The notes: a model not told the origin generated them from the letters alone. A stretch of DNA of 64,000 nt from Conus ventricosus (GCA_018398815.1 CM031601.1:20152881-20216880), one strand, 5' to 3'. Numbered from the stretch's first letter, positions 23,431 through 34,950 are shown. Numbers and translations: made by a program.

Positions 23431-24900
23431 GTTTTACTATAGGACAGTTTTATGATTTTGTGTTGTGGAGGAAGAAAGGTGCAAACCTACGACATGTGAA
23501 GTAATTCCCCAAAAAAAGTAACGCGGCCCCAATTTTTATCGGGACAAGGTGTAAACAAACCATGCCTGTGCCGGGGGGATACGTAGTCAGTGTGAGTTGT
23601 GCTCCGCGCAGCTTTAGTCTTTATGCTCCCCCCTTTTTTGATTTTGTACAGTGGTTGATATTTTCATACTTTTGATTCAGTTTCGTTTTGGTTATTATAG
23701 CGGGGATTTTGGTTCTTTGTAGGAAACGAAGCACTGCGTGACATGTGCCTGTTGCAAAGGCAGAGACGACACCCTCCCCGTCGCTGATTCATCAAAAAAA
23801 AGGGGAGCGAACCCCAGCCAATTTTGGGAAGTTAATTAAATAACCTCTCTCCTTCCCCGTGTGTGGTGTGGTGGTGTGGGTGTGTGTGTGTGTGTGTGGT
23901 GTGTGTGAAAACGAGAGGAGAGAGAGAGAAGAAAAAGGGGAGGGGGAGGGGAGAGAGGTAAATGTGGTTGACTGTTTATGCTTTTTAAAACATCACAGTG
24001 TGGAACATCACAAAGAAAACCCCTCAAAAAAATAATGTGGTTTCATACATTTGAGCCTTCCTTCTCTCTCTCTCTTCTCTCTTCTCTCTCTCTCTTCTCT
24101 CTCTCTTTCTCTCTCCACACACCAAACCCCCATAAAAAAACACCCCCCCAACACACAACACACCCCCCCACCCCCCCCACACAATTCAAAAATTATGATT
24201 TTTTAACCTTTTCAGTTAACCAACCCCTTTTCAGTGAAGTGTGAGTGAATGCAAAGACAAATGCCCTTTCCGGTGGCAAGACGTCGGAAATTTCTTATGT
24301 AAATACAAAATTATTGTTTTGATATCAAAGCAAGGTTTGGTCATTGTACCAAATAAAAAGAAAGATCCTTAACCCCTTTGTTGGGTGTGTGGTGTGTGTG
24401 TGTGTTGTGTGTGTAAATTTAATTTTAAGTTAAAAGTTAAAAGAGGAATCTTAAAAAATATTTAAAATTTTTTTCAGGTTTGCGCTGTACAGGATATATA
24501 TATATATAATATTTATTATATTAATATGTGTGGTGGGTTTGTGGTGTGGTGTTGTGTGTGGTATTTTGTGTGTTAGGGAAAAGAGAGAGAGGGAGAGAGA
24601 GGGTTAAAAAGGTTGTGTTACTGAGAAACCTGTGGGGTTGGGGTTGACTAAAATGAAGTTTAAGGTAATGTAATCAAATTCTATTTGTGTGTATAACAAA
24701 AAAACGATGTGTTTTTTGCCTTTACGTGTTCAGAAAAACCCCGCACCAAAAATAAAAAACACCGACAACCCACAAAAAAATACCTCTCTCCTTCTTTCTT
24801 CTCTCTCTCTTCACACACCCCCCACCCACACAAACCACACCACCCCACCACACAGAATGGAAAAGTTTTTCAAAAGGGCCCTTGTAAAACAACCACTTGG
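23431..24900. other. Microsatellite-rich interval with a Penelope-like 3' scrap
   Basis: (TG)n at 23858-23910, (GA)n at 23910-23955, (CT)n at 24060-24115, C/CA-rich at 24117-24182, (TG)n at 24384-24415 and 24528-24575, (TA)n at 24497-24515. GTTAAAAGAGGAATCT at about 24433 matches the 3' end of the Penelope-like copies at 28633 and 30440. Confidence 0.65.
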
Positions 24901-25639
24901 AATCACTGAATTTTGGATGCCCGAATTAATTGTCATTACAGAAACATTCGATGAAATAGCTATTAACTGAAAAAAAGATATAATTTTTTGTAGACTTAAA
25001 GTTTTGAAGCAAAAATTTGAAAAGACGGGGGGAAAAAAGGTGTCGGGGGTTTAACTTTTTTTGTTGTTGATCGTGCTTTCCCCTCATCTTCGTCCTTTCG
25101 CGGTTTTGTGAAATGTAAGCCCTTTGTGTTTTGATTTTGGGGGACAGCCAACAATGGCCTTTGACCCCCCTATTGATGCGAGTGTTTTTGGGAAAGAAAT
25201 TGGAGGTTTTGCAAAAAAAAAAAGGGTTTTCACCGCCGACAGGTGTTCCCCAATTTTTTACTGCTAGAAGCTGCCACGGGAAATTCTTTCCCCAAATTTG
25301 GGTTGCTCGGGCGTACTTCGCGCGGCCCCTCTGGTCTTGTTGTCCTTTGCTGTACGGTCCCCGGGGAAATAACAGTGCCCCAAAAATTGAATTTCCCGTT
25401 GATGTATTTGGGACTGTTAAACTTCAATGAATGATTGTAGATTTCCCAAGAAAACTTACCCATGGTGTGTAATTAGATGCGGGGAAAAATAAATGGGCCA
25501 AAAAATGAGAATTGATTAAAGCTGGGTTTTTGGTATGCCCGGTAAATAAAGGGTAGGGGGATGAACCGATTTTATTTGAAAGCTCCGTGCCCGGTGGTTG
25601 AAGAGATGGCAAGAATGGGAAATTTTACTGAAAAATAGT
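24901..25639. other. Unassigned distorted sequence
   Basis: Open frames exist on both strands at 25131-25463 without a recognised domain. It may be the missing middle of the LINE ending at 26105, but no motif supports that. Confidence 0.4.
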
Positions 25640-26105
25640 ATCGATTTGTATTAAAAGGGCAAAAAATCATTTCACTGTATTCAATTTTTTGTCCGAAAAA
25701 AGGACGAAACTGAATTTAAATTTTACAAGATTTGATTTGGGTATCGGATATCTTAGTTCATCATTTCGTTAAGGGAACCCCAATTCTGTCTTACCCGTCC
25801 ATTATGTAAAAAAGCGTGTGGAATGAGTTTATTTTGTACGCAGTGTCGCCTTTATTTATTTAGGATGAATTCATTTTCTAGTTATTATCGAAAACCACTT
25901 GTTTGACTATTTTTTCATGTCTTTACTAAAGAAATGTTGTAAAAAAGGGCTTGGTACTTATTAAAAATTTTAAACGCCGGGGTTAGGTGTCTTGATAAAG
26001 TTTTTTATCATTTTTTGTTCTTGATATGTTTATGGTTTTATTTTTTTAATGTTTAACACCCCCTTTATAAGGGGCCTGGATTTGAATAAATATCGTATCC
26101 CTATC
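25640..26105 (+). mobile_element. CR1-like LINE 3' end: C-terminal knuckle, hairpin and tail
   Basis: TRPLCKKACGMSLFCTQC at about 25795-25850 is a damaged Cys/His knuckle. The 3' UTR follows with a CCCCCTTTATAAGGGG hairpin (26059-26074), a TTTGAATAAATATCGTATCC tail and then (CT)n (26110-26160). The arrangement is that of 8937-9050. It may belong to the copy at 20820-23430, interrupted by 23431-25639, or to a separate copy. Confidence 0.72.
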
Positions 26106-26279
26106 CGTATCCCTCTTCTTTCTCTCTCTCTCTTCTCTTCTTCTTTCTTCTCCTCAGTTTGTTTGTCGTTCCCCCTTGTGTTTGTGAGAATTTTATTACA
26201 GTTTCATTGTATACAACATACATTAAATATTATTAATATATAATATTTTTATGTTTTTATAAAATATATTTTATTTGAC

Positions 26280-28500
26280 AGTTATTTAAAATGCCAAAAC
26301 CAAATTTTTTAAAATGCCAATTGGGGGGCCATTTGTTAAAACAAATTTAAAAAAAGGGTCTTAAACTATTCCAAAAATTTTTTTCAAGCGTGTTTCGCTG
26401 TCTCAGGGTGGGTTTTTGTTTTTTCCCACCGCTGTTTTTAGCGGGGGGTCCCGTTTTGGGGTTGTTTGCAGTGGGGGTTGGGCACGTGTTTTCTGGGGTT
26501 TCGGTTTTTTGTTTTGGGGGGCATAACAACGTTTTCCCATTTTGCCTGCGTTGTTTATATTTCTTTTTTGGTTTTTAAAAGTTGAAGTGGGTTTGTGTAT
26601 TTAACCCTTTTTTCAGTTAAACATGGTTGCACCTTCTTAAAACATTGCTGTATGGTGGTGCTCTTTTTATGTTTTTCCCCGGTAATTGGTTTTTTTGCGT
26701 TTTAAGTTTCCCATATTATTTGCTCATTTTGTTTGGTTTTTTATTTTTTTTTATTAAAGATGTTTGGGGTTTTGCATTTTGGGTTTTTGAAGGGGTTTTT
26801 TCAGTGCCCCTTGTAGTTTCTTTTTCTTTTTCTGTGTACAGTAGTGGATACTTTTTGTTGTGAGACTTTATTGTTTGGGGGCACTGCTCCTTTGGTGAAT
26901 TGCAAGATTTCCTTTTTCCCCCTTCTTTGCTTGTTGTTTTCATTTTGTTGGATGGTCAATTGGGTTTTTTGGGTTGGGGCATCATGAGTACATAGTTTGC
27001 AGTGTTTTTGAAAATTTTTTGGACAGTTTGTGTTTTTTGGGAAAAGAATTGTTGGGGATTTTGAAAAATTCTTTCCCAGTTTGTTTTGGTTTTCCCCGTC
27101 GTAGGGGGGGTTATAAAAATGATTTTTCTTTCCTTTTTTTTTCGGGGTTTTTATTTGTGTTTTTGTCTGGGTTGTTTGAAAATTTTTAATTGTACCCTTT
27201 TTTGTGGCCCCCTTGGTTTTCTATGCTGCATTGTTGAACATCTCTATGCATGCAGGTTTATAGTCTTTCTTTTTTTTATCCCATGGGTAGGTTTTTTAAA
27301 TTAGTGGGGGAGGTTTTACTTTTGGTGTGTCTTTTAAAAGGTTATCTTTGGGTTTTTTGAGGGGTTTATATATGTGATGTTGAGATCCGTGTTATTTTAA
27401 GTAGTTCATCCCTTTTTTTGCTTAAGGTAATTTTTTAAGTTGGGGTTTTTGGAAGATTTTGCTGTTCTTTTTTTTTTCGAGGGTTTTTGGATTTTTGGTT
27501 AGGCAGAAAGGCCCATGTCTTGTAAGCCGATTGTTTTTCCCAGTTTTTTTGTTGTTACGATGAAAAGTCCCACCGCACTGTTTTGCACCATCATATGTCC
27601 CCTGGTTAGTCCGAAAGGGAGTTTTGTTGGTTTTTATCCGGGTTTTATTTTTGCGTGTGTAAAGTTTTTTTGGGGGAGAATGATTTTTTCTGACCCCCTT
27701 ATGTCTGTGGGTTTTGGCAAAACTTCGGGCTTTGGTGAGTAGTTCCTATTATAGATGGGGAAAAGTCTTATTCAAATGTGATGATCTTATACTTTTTTAT
27801 TGGTTTTTTGAACCTTGGTAACTTGTAGTGTTTTCCAGGGTTGTAATCGGTTTGATTTAGTTTTTATTTTTTTTTCCCGAATTTTTTTTGTTATTTTTGC
27901 CAAAATTTAGATTTTGGGTGGGTTTTTTAGTTACTGTTGGGTTGTTTTGAAAAAATTTGGGTTGTGGCTTTTTGGGGTTTGAAAGCTTTTTTTTTGTGTT
28001 CTTCCTGACTTAGGTCTTGGCCCCTGCAATTCTTTTCCTTTAGTGCAGAAACTGAAATGTATATTTTTGTCGGCTTTTTTGTAGTTTTTCTGGAGTTTTT
28101 GTCAAGGAGTTGAGAGTATTCTTTTGGTTCCATTTGTAGTAATTGCTAGTTTTTATCAGCCTTCACAAATATTTTTTTTGTCATTTTGTTACAAGTGTTT
28201 ATTTGTTTTTTTAGTGTTGTTTGGAAAACCGTTGTTAGATTTTTTTAATTCAATATGGTTATCATTCTTTTCATTTGATCTTCAAAGGTTTCATTTCGTC
28301 TATGGCTGGTGGTGATCCGCATGATTTTGAAATCGTAGGTTTTTTGTCCTCTTTTTTTGCATTTAGGGTTCAGAAAAAGAATGCTTTCCCATCACATATT
28401 ATTGTACAAACTTTTCCTGTTTGTTCTATTATTTTTTATTATATATATATTGCGATTTGAAAACGGATATTTTTAGTTGACTGTGCCTAAAATTGGTTTT
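26280..28500 (-). mobile_element. Penelope-like element, copy A (longest, distorted)
   Basis: The minus strand from about 28500 to 26280 contains a 5' portion (PKCKKRGQKTYDFKIM near 28340-28370), a middle portion matching copy C upstream sequence (about 27000-27060), and a 3' portion collinear with copy B (26290-26960 against 28563-29300). It is in direct orientation with copy B, 2.27 kb apart, as expected for a full copy preceded by a partial tandem copy. The distorted sequence prevents reading the RT catalytic motif. Confidence 0.65.
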
Positions 28501-28559
28501 CCTATCCGTTTAAAATCCTTCAGGCCACAGTGCACAACGTGAGGAGCCGATTAAGATCA

Positions 28560-29300
28560 GTATATTTAAAATGCCTAAAAACAATTTTTTAAAGTGCTCA
28601 ACCCCTTGGGGAGCCAACATTAGTTAAAACAAGTTAAAAGAGGAATCTAAAACTATCTACAAATTTGATTCAAGCGTGTTGCGCTGTCATCAGATGGTTT
28701 TTTGGTTTGCCCACCGCCGAGTTATATAGCGTGTGGGGATCCCGTTTGCGGTTGTTTGCACGTGTAGGTTGGCTGCACGTGTTTTCTGCTGGCTTTCAGG
28801 TTTTTGTTATGGGTGTGTTCACTAACAACGATTTCCATTTATGCCTGCAGTTGTTTACTATTTCTGTTTTGGTGTTTAAAGTTGCTAAGTGTGGTTTTGC
28901 ATAGTATAATCATTTTTTCAGTTAAACATAGGTTCAAGCCTTTTTGATACATTGATGTATGGTGTGTCTCTTTTTATGAATTTCCAGGATATATTGTAGC
29001 TTGTTTTTGCGTCTTTAAGTTTCCATAATATTTGCTCAGTTCTGATTGTTTTTATATTTTTCTTTATTAAATGACTGCTTGTGGTTTTGCACATTAACTG
29101 GTTTTGAAGGGTTTTCAGTGATCCCGATGTTTGTTTCTTTTTTCATTTTCAGATGTCAACAGAGCTCTGGTATACCAATGTTGTTTGTGAAGACATTTAA
29201 TTGTTTAGTGGGCACTGCTCCTTTTCTGTGCAATTGCAAGATTTCCTTTCTTCACCCTTCTTTTGCTGTGTTGATTTTCATTTGTTGGATTAAATATTAC
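28560..29300 (-). mobile_element. Penelope-like element, copy B (partial, GIY-YIG part)
   Basis: Decoded on the minus strand it carries the same segment as copy C: KKETNIGITENPSKPVN (corresponding to ETYKGITENHFKTRYANHKQSF) and NELSKYYGNLKTQ. It ends with the shared 3' sequence CTGATGACAGCG...GTTAAAAGAGGAATCT (reverse complement of about 28633-28693). It is truncated relative to C at its 5' side and lies head-to-head with C. Confidence 0.78.
28650..28700 (-). ncRNA. Hammerhead-like motif, copy B (degenerate)
   Basis: Reverse complement of 28687-28693 is CTGATGA, followed by the same AGCG...CGCT stem, but the core reads TTGAATC in place of GAAAC and the cleavage triplet is GTA. Confidence 0.45.
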
Positions 29301-29339
29301 CGATTGAAGTCAACCAAAAAGGATGCACACTAGACAAAC

Positions 29340-30480
29340 ACTGGATCTCACAATCACATATATAAATCATACAAAAACCCAAGGATACACCTCTTATTGT
29401 ACACACCAAAAGTACCTCAGACCACCATCTATATTACAGACCATACCCCATGAACATAAACAAGAGACTATCAAACCTGTCATGCAGTGAGAGAGTGTTC
29501 AACAATGGCACAGTAGAATACCAGAGGCACCGACAAACCAAGTGGATACAATTACAATTTACAATACAACCCAGACAACAACACAAATAAAAGCAAGAAA
29601 AATAGGAAAAGAAAAATAATTAGTATAACCCCCCATACAAAGGGAAACTCAAAACAAACATGGGAAAGATTTCTTCAAAATCCTAACAATGACTTCATTT
29701 CCAAAAGAACACAAACTGTCCAAATATTTACAAAAACACTGTCAAACTATCGTACTCATGTATGCCCAAACCTCAAAAACCTAATTGACGCATCAACAAA
29801 ATGAAAATCAACCACAGCAATAGAAGGTGAAGAAGGAAATCTTCAATAGCACCAGAAGGAGCAGATGCCCACTAAACAATGAATGTACTTCACAACAACA
29901 TTGTATATACCAGCTACTGTGACGCATCAGAAAAATGAAAAAGAAACATACAAAGGGATCACTGAAAACCACTTCAAAACCAGATATGCAAACCACAAAC
30001 AGTCATTTATAAAGAAAAATATAAAAACCAAAAACGAAACTGAGCGCAAATATATATGGACACTTAAGACGCAAAACTAGACACAATATAACCTGGAAAA
30101 TCATAAAAAGAGCACGCACCAATACAGCCAATGTTTTCCAAAAAAGGTGCACCTATGTTTAACTGAAAATGGTTTATACTATCAAAACACACCTTAGCAA
30201 CTTTAAACAAACCAAAACAGAAATAGTAAAACCACTGCAGGCAAAAATGGAAATCCGTGTTAGTGAAACACACCCAAACAAAAACCTGAAAGCCCAGAAA
30301 CACGGCAGCCACCCGCACGTGCAAACACCGCAAACGGAATCCACACTCTATATAACATCGCGGTGGGCAAACCAAAACCATCTGATGACAGCGCAACACC
30401 GCTTGAAACAAATTTGTCAGATAGTTTTTAAAGATTCCTCTTTTAACTCGTTATAACTATAGTATATATAGATATATTAA
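29340..30480 (+). mobile_element. Penelope-like element, copy C: GIY-YIG endonuclease region
   Basis: Frames give KNRKRKIISITPHTKGNSK (about 29597-29650), then FLQNPNN, THVCPNLKNLIDAS (about 29757-29795), and ETYKGITENHFKTRYANHKQ (about 29945-30005) with ETERKYIWTLK. This order (RKRKiiWf.PPyS; SYsCMPN...I; YYGit...FK.RY.NH.kSF; TELSKyIW.LK) is that of the linker and GIY-YIG-type nuclease of Penelope-like retroelements, which lies C-terminal to their RT. VHLCLTENGLYY follows at about 30150. The RT core itself is absent, so C is 5'-truncated. Its 3' terminus is shared with A and B. Confidence 0.82.
30378..30430 (+). ncRNA. Hammerhead-ribozyme-like motif at the Penelope 3' end (copy C)
   Basis: CTGATGA (30382-30388), an AGCG...CGCT stem with a CAACAC loop, GAAAC (30405-30409), a short AAA/TTT stem and GTC (30416-30418) reproduce the catalytic core order CUGAUGA/GAAA/GUC. 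The pair closing stem II is C-U and stem I is not convincing, so activity is doubtful. Penelope-like elements are known to carry hammerhead motifs in their terminal repeats. Confidence 0.5.
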
Positions 30481-30589
30481 ATATATATATATAATATATA
30501 TATATATACGCTGCTCTTATGAACAATAATGTGTGAGAAATATTATATATTATATATTAGTAACAAAAAAACAACTGCGAAAGAACATA

Positions 30590-32050
30590 AGCCATTTGCA
30601 GAAAAGCCTAACGATTTTTACTGTAGATTTGATAATAAATAATGAAAGTAAAAGAATTAAAGGAAAGTGAAGGAAGAACTCGAAAGCAATGTAAAAAAGA
30701 TGTTGATCGAAAATGATTCTGTTGTGATTGAGGTAAAATGTTGTTCAGTCTTTTTTCCAAACGTTTGAATGTGAGAAAGGCCATGGGCCCCTGATAATAT
30801 CTGGGAAAAGTGTTTGAAGGTTTGCCTCTCAGCTCTCCAATGTTTACAGTCGTTTACAGTCGTTTGTTTACCTGGACACTAAGAGAATGTATAATTCCTG
30901 TTTTATGGAAAAATGCCACTGTTGTGTCCTGTTCCCAAAAAACCAATCCAAGCCGTTTAAAATGATTACCTGACCAGTTGCCCTCACATCTTTGCAATAA
31001 ATGTCTTTTAAGAAATGTCCTCCTCTTCCTGTTTTTAAAGAACCACACAGTACCAAGACCCGTCTCAGTTCGCATACAAACAGAACAGATCACAGATGAT
31101 ACCACATTCACACTTCGTCATTATTCCGTTTTCACACCTCGAAAAACCTGGCACCTTTGTACTCATTCTTGTCATTGATTTCTCACAGCATTGCAACACC
31201 ATACAACCACACCTGATGGCAAAGAATCATCATAACATAAATGTGTGAACAAACTCATGCTTTGGATCACTAATGTCTAACACAGAGGACACAGTCTGTT
31301 GGATATCAAAGAGTTGTTTTCGTCTTCCAGAGTCATTTCAACTGGCGCACCTCAGGTACTGTTTTATCTCCAAGTGCTTTTTACTCTGTACAACAAATGA
31401 ATTGTTCAGCAGTGATTCGACTTTGTACAGAAATATCAGATGACCCAGCACTTGAGACTTTCCCACTCTGACTCTGTTTACTTCAGGAGGTTCAAAGATT
31501 TGTTACTGGTGCCGAATCATAACTAAATTTGATCTGAATGTAACAAAAACAAAGGTTGCTGAAGTAGAACGTGTTGAATCGACAAATATTTAGGAACTTT
31601 ATAGATATAAGCTTAATTTTTAAATCCCATGTTGATTATGTCCACAACAATGTCGGCAACACCCAGATTGTATGTCCTTCGCAAGCTGCGATCATGTCAT
31701 GTGAATACTGACATACTTCGGACAATTTATTCATGCTTCTTGGAATCCTGTTTTAACTTTCGCATTTATGTGTTGGTATGGTGTTTGACATTGAGAGTAA
31801 AATGTGCTTGAGAAATCGTGAACGGGAGGAAAAATTGTTGTGGGAGACAAAAAATTCTGAGTGACTAGGTAGAGGTGCCGTTTTGTTTGTAAAGCGAAGA
31901 AGATGCGTGGTGATCAACCCACGATCTTACAAGCAGTATGACCTTCTTCAGTCAGGAACAAAAATCGATCGGTGAAATGCAGAAGTGCAGATTTAAACAA
32001 TTTTATTCCCCTGTTCCATCTGATTATCTGAACAGAGGTGATGTAATTGC
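30590..32050 (+). mobile_element. Rex1-like LINE fragment: RT core to C-terminus
   Basis: Frames in order: NDFYCRFD (about 30612), AMGPDNIWEK (about 30782), VPKKPIQ (about 30935), QFAYKQNRSQ (about 31070), then blocks matching IDFSSAFNTI and TGAPQGTVLSP (about 31330-31380, STGAPQVLFYLQVLF region), a damaged YSDDTAL block (about 31430-31455), LNLNVTKTKVAEVERV (about 31540-31575) and VLRKLRSCHVNTDILRTIY (about 31670-31725). At the end come RSYKQYDLLQSGTKIDR and a SFIP.si-like tail (about 31920-32030). These match the RT of Rex1/Babar-type LINEs. The element is 5'-truncated, no endonuclease is seen, and all frames are interrupted. The clade assignment is by motif resemblance only. Confidence 0.75.
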
Positions 32051-32660
32051 ATTTTTAACTATGGATATTGTTACATTTTGTTTTATAAAGATACATATAA
32101 TTTAACTCAAGTGTGCGGTACGATTGCATTTGATAACAAATAGTTTTGGGTTATTTAGTTTTAATCTCATCTTAGAATTTATTGTCAATTGCGTAGTAGG
32201 AAAGTAATTTTATATAGGAAATATTTTTATATTAGTCGTCACCTTGAAATCCAAATCTTTTATATATGAATGTATCTCATTTGTGACAAAATGGGTGATG
32301 TGACAAAATCTTTATTATGTGCTGTGAAATGTGTGTGACTACAAACTGAATTTCTTCGAATTGAGATAATAAAGATTATACCTTTTACGTTGAAATAGAA
32401 CCGAAGAACCTGTGTGATACCAAGGACAAGACATGTTGCTAAAGGATAAATGAAATTCGCCTCAGAAATCATTTAAACTACACTGTCAATATCTAATCGA
32501 AGAAGACATGTATATGGACTAACTATGAAATTTTGATTTTCAAGAAGTGAAACATGGCTGATCGCCACTATTTTAGTTGGAAATCATTCTTTTGATGAAA
32601 AATGGTTTTCTAAAATCAGTTCAAACACCCGTAGAAAAATATTTTTGAATAACTCTACAT
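32051..32660. other. Unassigned AT-rich sequence
   Basis: No gene, repeat or element recognised. Confidence 0.5.
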
Positions 32661-32664
32661 TTTT

Positions 32665-32848
32665 CAATGACTACAGTTGTACTAGACTCCGATATTCTCG
32701 ACAGCAGATCGGTCAGCATTAGTCTATATTTAGTTTGTCCTATCACTGTCTGGTTTGCGGGTGCCTGGTAGGTTGATGACGACATGTAGGGGAGTGACAA
32801 GCTCTGATCACGTTTCCTTTCAGAGGCTGCATCGAGGACAAATTTCCT
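32665..32848 (-). CDS. Candidate host exon (unidentified protein)
   Basis: On the minus strand a T-rich tract ending TTTTTTTTAG precedes GAAATTTGTCCTCGATGC. The frame from there is open: KFVLDAASERKRDQSLSLPY, SSSTYQAPANQTVIGQTKY and RLMLTDLLSRISESSTT. GTAGAG near 32664 could be a donor. The composition looks protein-coding, but I recognise no domain, and no partner exon is in phase nearby. An intronic open frame is the main alternative. Confidence 0.35.
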
Positions 32849-32929
32849 AAAAAAAATCAAATCAATAAAGAAAACTGTACTGGGATAAAGATATTGATTT
32901 TGGTAAAATTCCAAGAAAGCAACGTCCTA

Positions 32930-33708
32930 AATCGGTGATGTACCTGCACATGAAATAGTGTCCAAACTTTAACTTACATAAAATATCTTAAATATTGGTT
33001 TTGTATTGTGATGAAAAAAAATGCTTCTGATATATTTTTGATGCTAAGAAACAACAGTACTCTAAAATATTTTAAAAATAAAAAACTACGAGACAAAAAA
33101 AATTTGAATGGCAAATCGGGTCTAACACTAGATGCACATATAGATCCCAGAGATGAAGCAATGGGTCACTTTTTCTTTGACAATCTCACTGATTCTAAAT
33201 CTATAAAAAACGTGTGACGAAATTTTCTATGACATGAGCATAGAATTAATTTACTAACCAATCAGTCACTTTTAAGGCATATAAGTTCCAATCAATACCT
33301 CAAACAGTACTTCTGAAAACAAATGATGATCCACCTTCGCTTAAAAGCTCAATGAATAGTCTCTCACGAGAAGAAAATGTTAACCAGAAAATGCTGAAAC
33401 ACTGTAAGGTATTGTCGTTCAACGAATAACAATCTTTGCTCAAACGCTTACAAATCAGTGCAAGGGTAAGATCTGCTGGTTTTTTACCATCGACCGGTGA
33501 AACATCATTATTTTATCCTCATTGCCTTTCCAAGATGCTGCTAAATAGAAGCTTTGCCACACTGTTTTGCACACCATTTTATATTAATCATACCAAACGC
33601 TGCTCTGGTGGAAGAGTTCCATTCTGTACGAATCAACGTACTAACATGGCGAACCGATACCTGACATTAACAGTTAGCTGCAAAGTGAGGCGGCCTGCAG
33701 CGGAAATC
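32930..33708. other. Unassigned sequence before the scaffold gap
   Basis: A 70-codon plus-strand frame at 33008-33217 is Lys/Asn-rich with no recognisable domain. Nothing else supported. Confidence 0.45.
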
Positions 33709-33808
33709 NNNNNNNNNNNNNNNNNNNNNNNNNNNNNNNNNNNNNNNNNNNNNNNNNNNNNNNNNNNNNNNNNNNNNNNNNNNNNNNNNNNNNNNNNNNN
33801 NNNNNNNN
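33709..33808. other. Assembly gap (100 N)
   Basis: Exactly 100 Ns, a conventional placeholder for a scaffold join of unknown size. Linkage across it is not sequence-proven. Confidence 0.99.
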
Positions 33809-33970
33809 CCTTAAGTTAAAACTAAAAGACTTAAGTTGTGCATGCGTGGGCGGGGGTGTGGGGTGTGCATGCGTGGGGTAAGACAAAACACACAAACAAG
33901 AAGTAAAACTACTAGGGCCACTTCTTGCTTTGTGACTAAACAGGTTGTGTCCCGCAGCGCAACCTCAATC

Positions 33971-34080
33971 AACTAGGCCAAGCGATCATATGTGATCACT
34001 TGGCCTAGTTTTCGCTGAGCTTTGCAGGTGCTGCCGCGCTTTGCAGGTCAAGTGATCACATATGATCACTTGGCCTAGTT
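33971..34080. repeat. 40-bp near-perfect palindrome with a second partial copy
   Basis: 33971-34010 begins AACTAGGCCAAG and ends CTTGGCCTAGTT around TGATCA/ATATG. Its arms differ at one position. After a 38-bp spacer that contains GCTTTGCAGGT twice, 34049-34080 repeats AGTGATCACATATGATCACT and TTGGCCTAGTT. Confidence 0.9.
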
Positions 34081-34285
34081 TGCTGTGCTCCTCTTTTCTC
34101 AACCAGGCTTGCAACTGGCTTTGGCAGAGTTTACAGCAGTAAATGCTGTAGCCAAGCTTTTATGGCGGCTCTAATCGCCAGTAGTAGTACATCCGTCATT
34201 GTATATTTGGAGCATTTATATAAAGATAGTGCTGGCCACACACTACTCCTCTCCATACTGGTAGATGTACTAAGGTCTGCTAGCC

Positions 34286-34950
34286 CTATCTAGTTTGTTT
34301 GCCAGAACATTCGAAAATCGTTATCCAGTTGCATAAGTTTAATAATGGTTTGGCGTTTGCTACACAGTTCATTATACTGATTCCTAGCTTATGAAATTTA
34401 GGATAGTTATAAAAACACATAGAAATTTGAATAAGTTTTCTAGCATGCGAATCAGCCATGTTTACCTGCGTCTTAAGAAATGAACGCCATGTTTGATGCG
34501 TTTTTTGTTTTTTAAACATGACTTGGGCTGTCTCAAGCCAACGCCCAACAATCAACGCATGATGGATGTTTTGCTTTGGCCAACTTTCAACAATGCAGCG
34601 CCATTTTTTAAATAAGGAACCATCTCATCGATAGTCAAACACGTATTGAATTTGACTATATTTTGGTCAACAATATTGCCTTCAACGTTTCATTTTCTTG
34701 AACCACAAAAACCTTGAAGATAGTCGTGCATTTCCAAAGCAGACGGTTCACTTTTTTCCCTTTTTCACCACCTTCTAGAAAAGCAATACTTCTTTTCGGT
34801 TTAACTGGTAAAGAACATGCTTCACCTAGTTTCCTTTTTTGACAAATACTCTAACATGCAGTTAAAGTAAAACTTTTTAATCTTGAATAGCACGATTCTG
34901 TTCTTCGGTAAACCATTATTCTCCATTTTAGAATACCACAACACAGCACA
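34286..34950 (-). pseudogene. Unidentified ORF, mobile-element-like (decayed N-terminal half)
   Basis: The clean C-terminal part (34555-34286) reads IVGRWLETAQVMFKKQKTHQ, TWRSFLKTQVNMADSHARKL and SMCFYNYPKFHKLGISIMNC. Upstream, FKKWRCIVESWPKQN can be followed to about 34620 and broken frames to 34950. The pattern GrWL..aq..FK......TW..FL......SHARKL......YPKF..LgiS resembles helical proteins I associate with repetitive invertebrate sequences. I cannot name the family or a function. Confidence 0.4.

Larger units (their letters stand above)
10300..28100. other. Homopolymer-distorted block (probable corrupted consensus)
   Basis: Runs of three or more identical bases are far denser than on either side. 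Where the same repeat family exists outside the block the difference is directional. For example, 26440-26470 versus 28725-28760 differ mainly by isolated bases replaced with their neighbour (GTGTGGGG becomes GGGGGG; TGCGG becomes TGGGG). Reading frames in this block are therefore unreliable. Some cleaner patches (21150-21600, 25750-25900) lie inside it. Confidence 0.65.
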
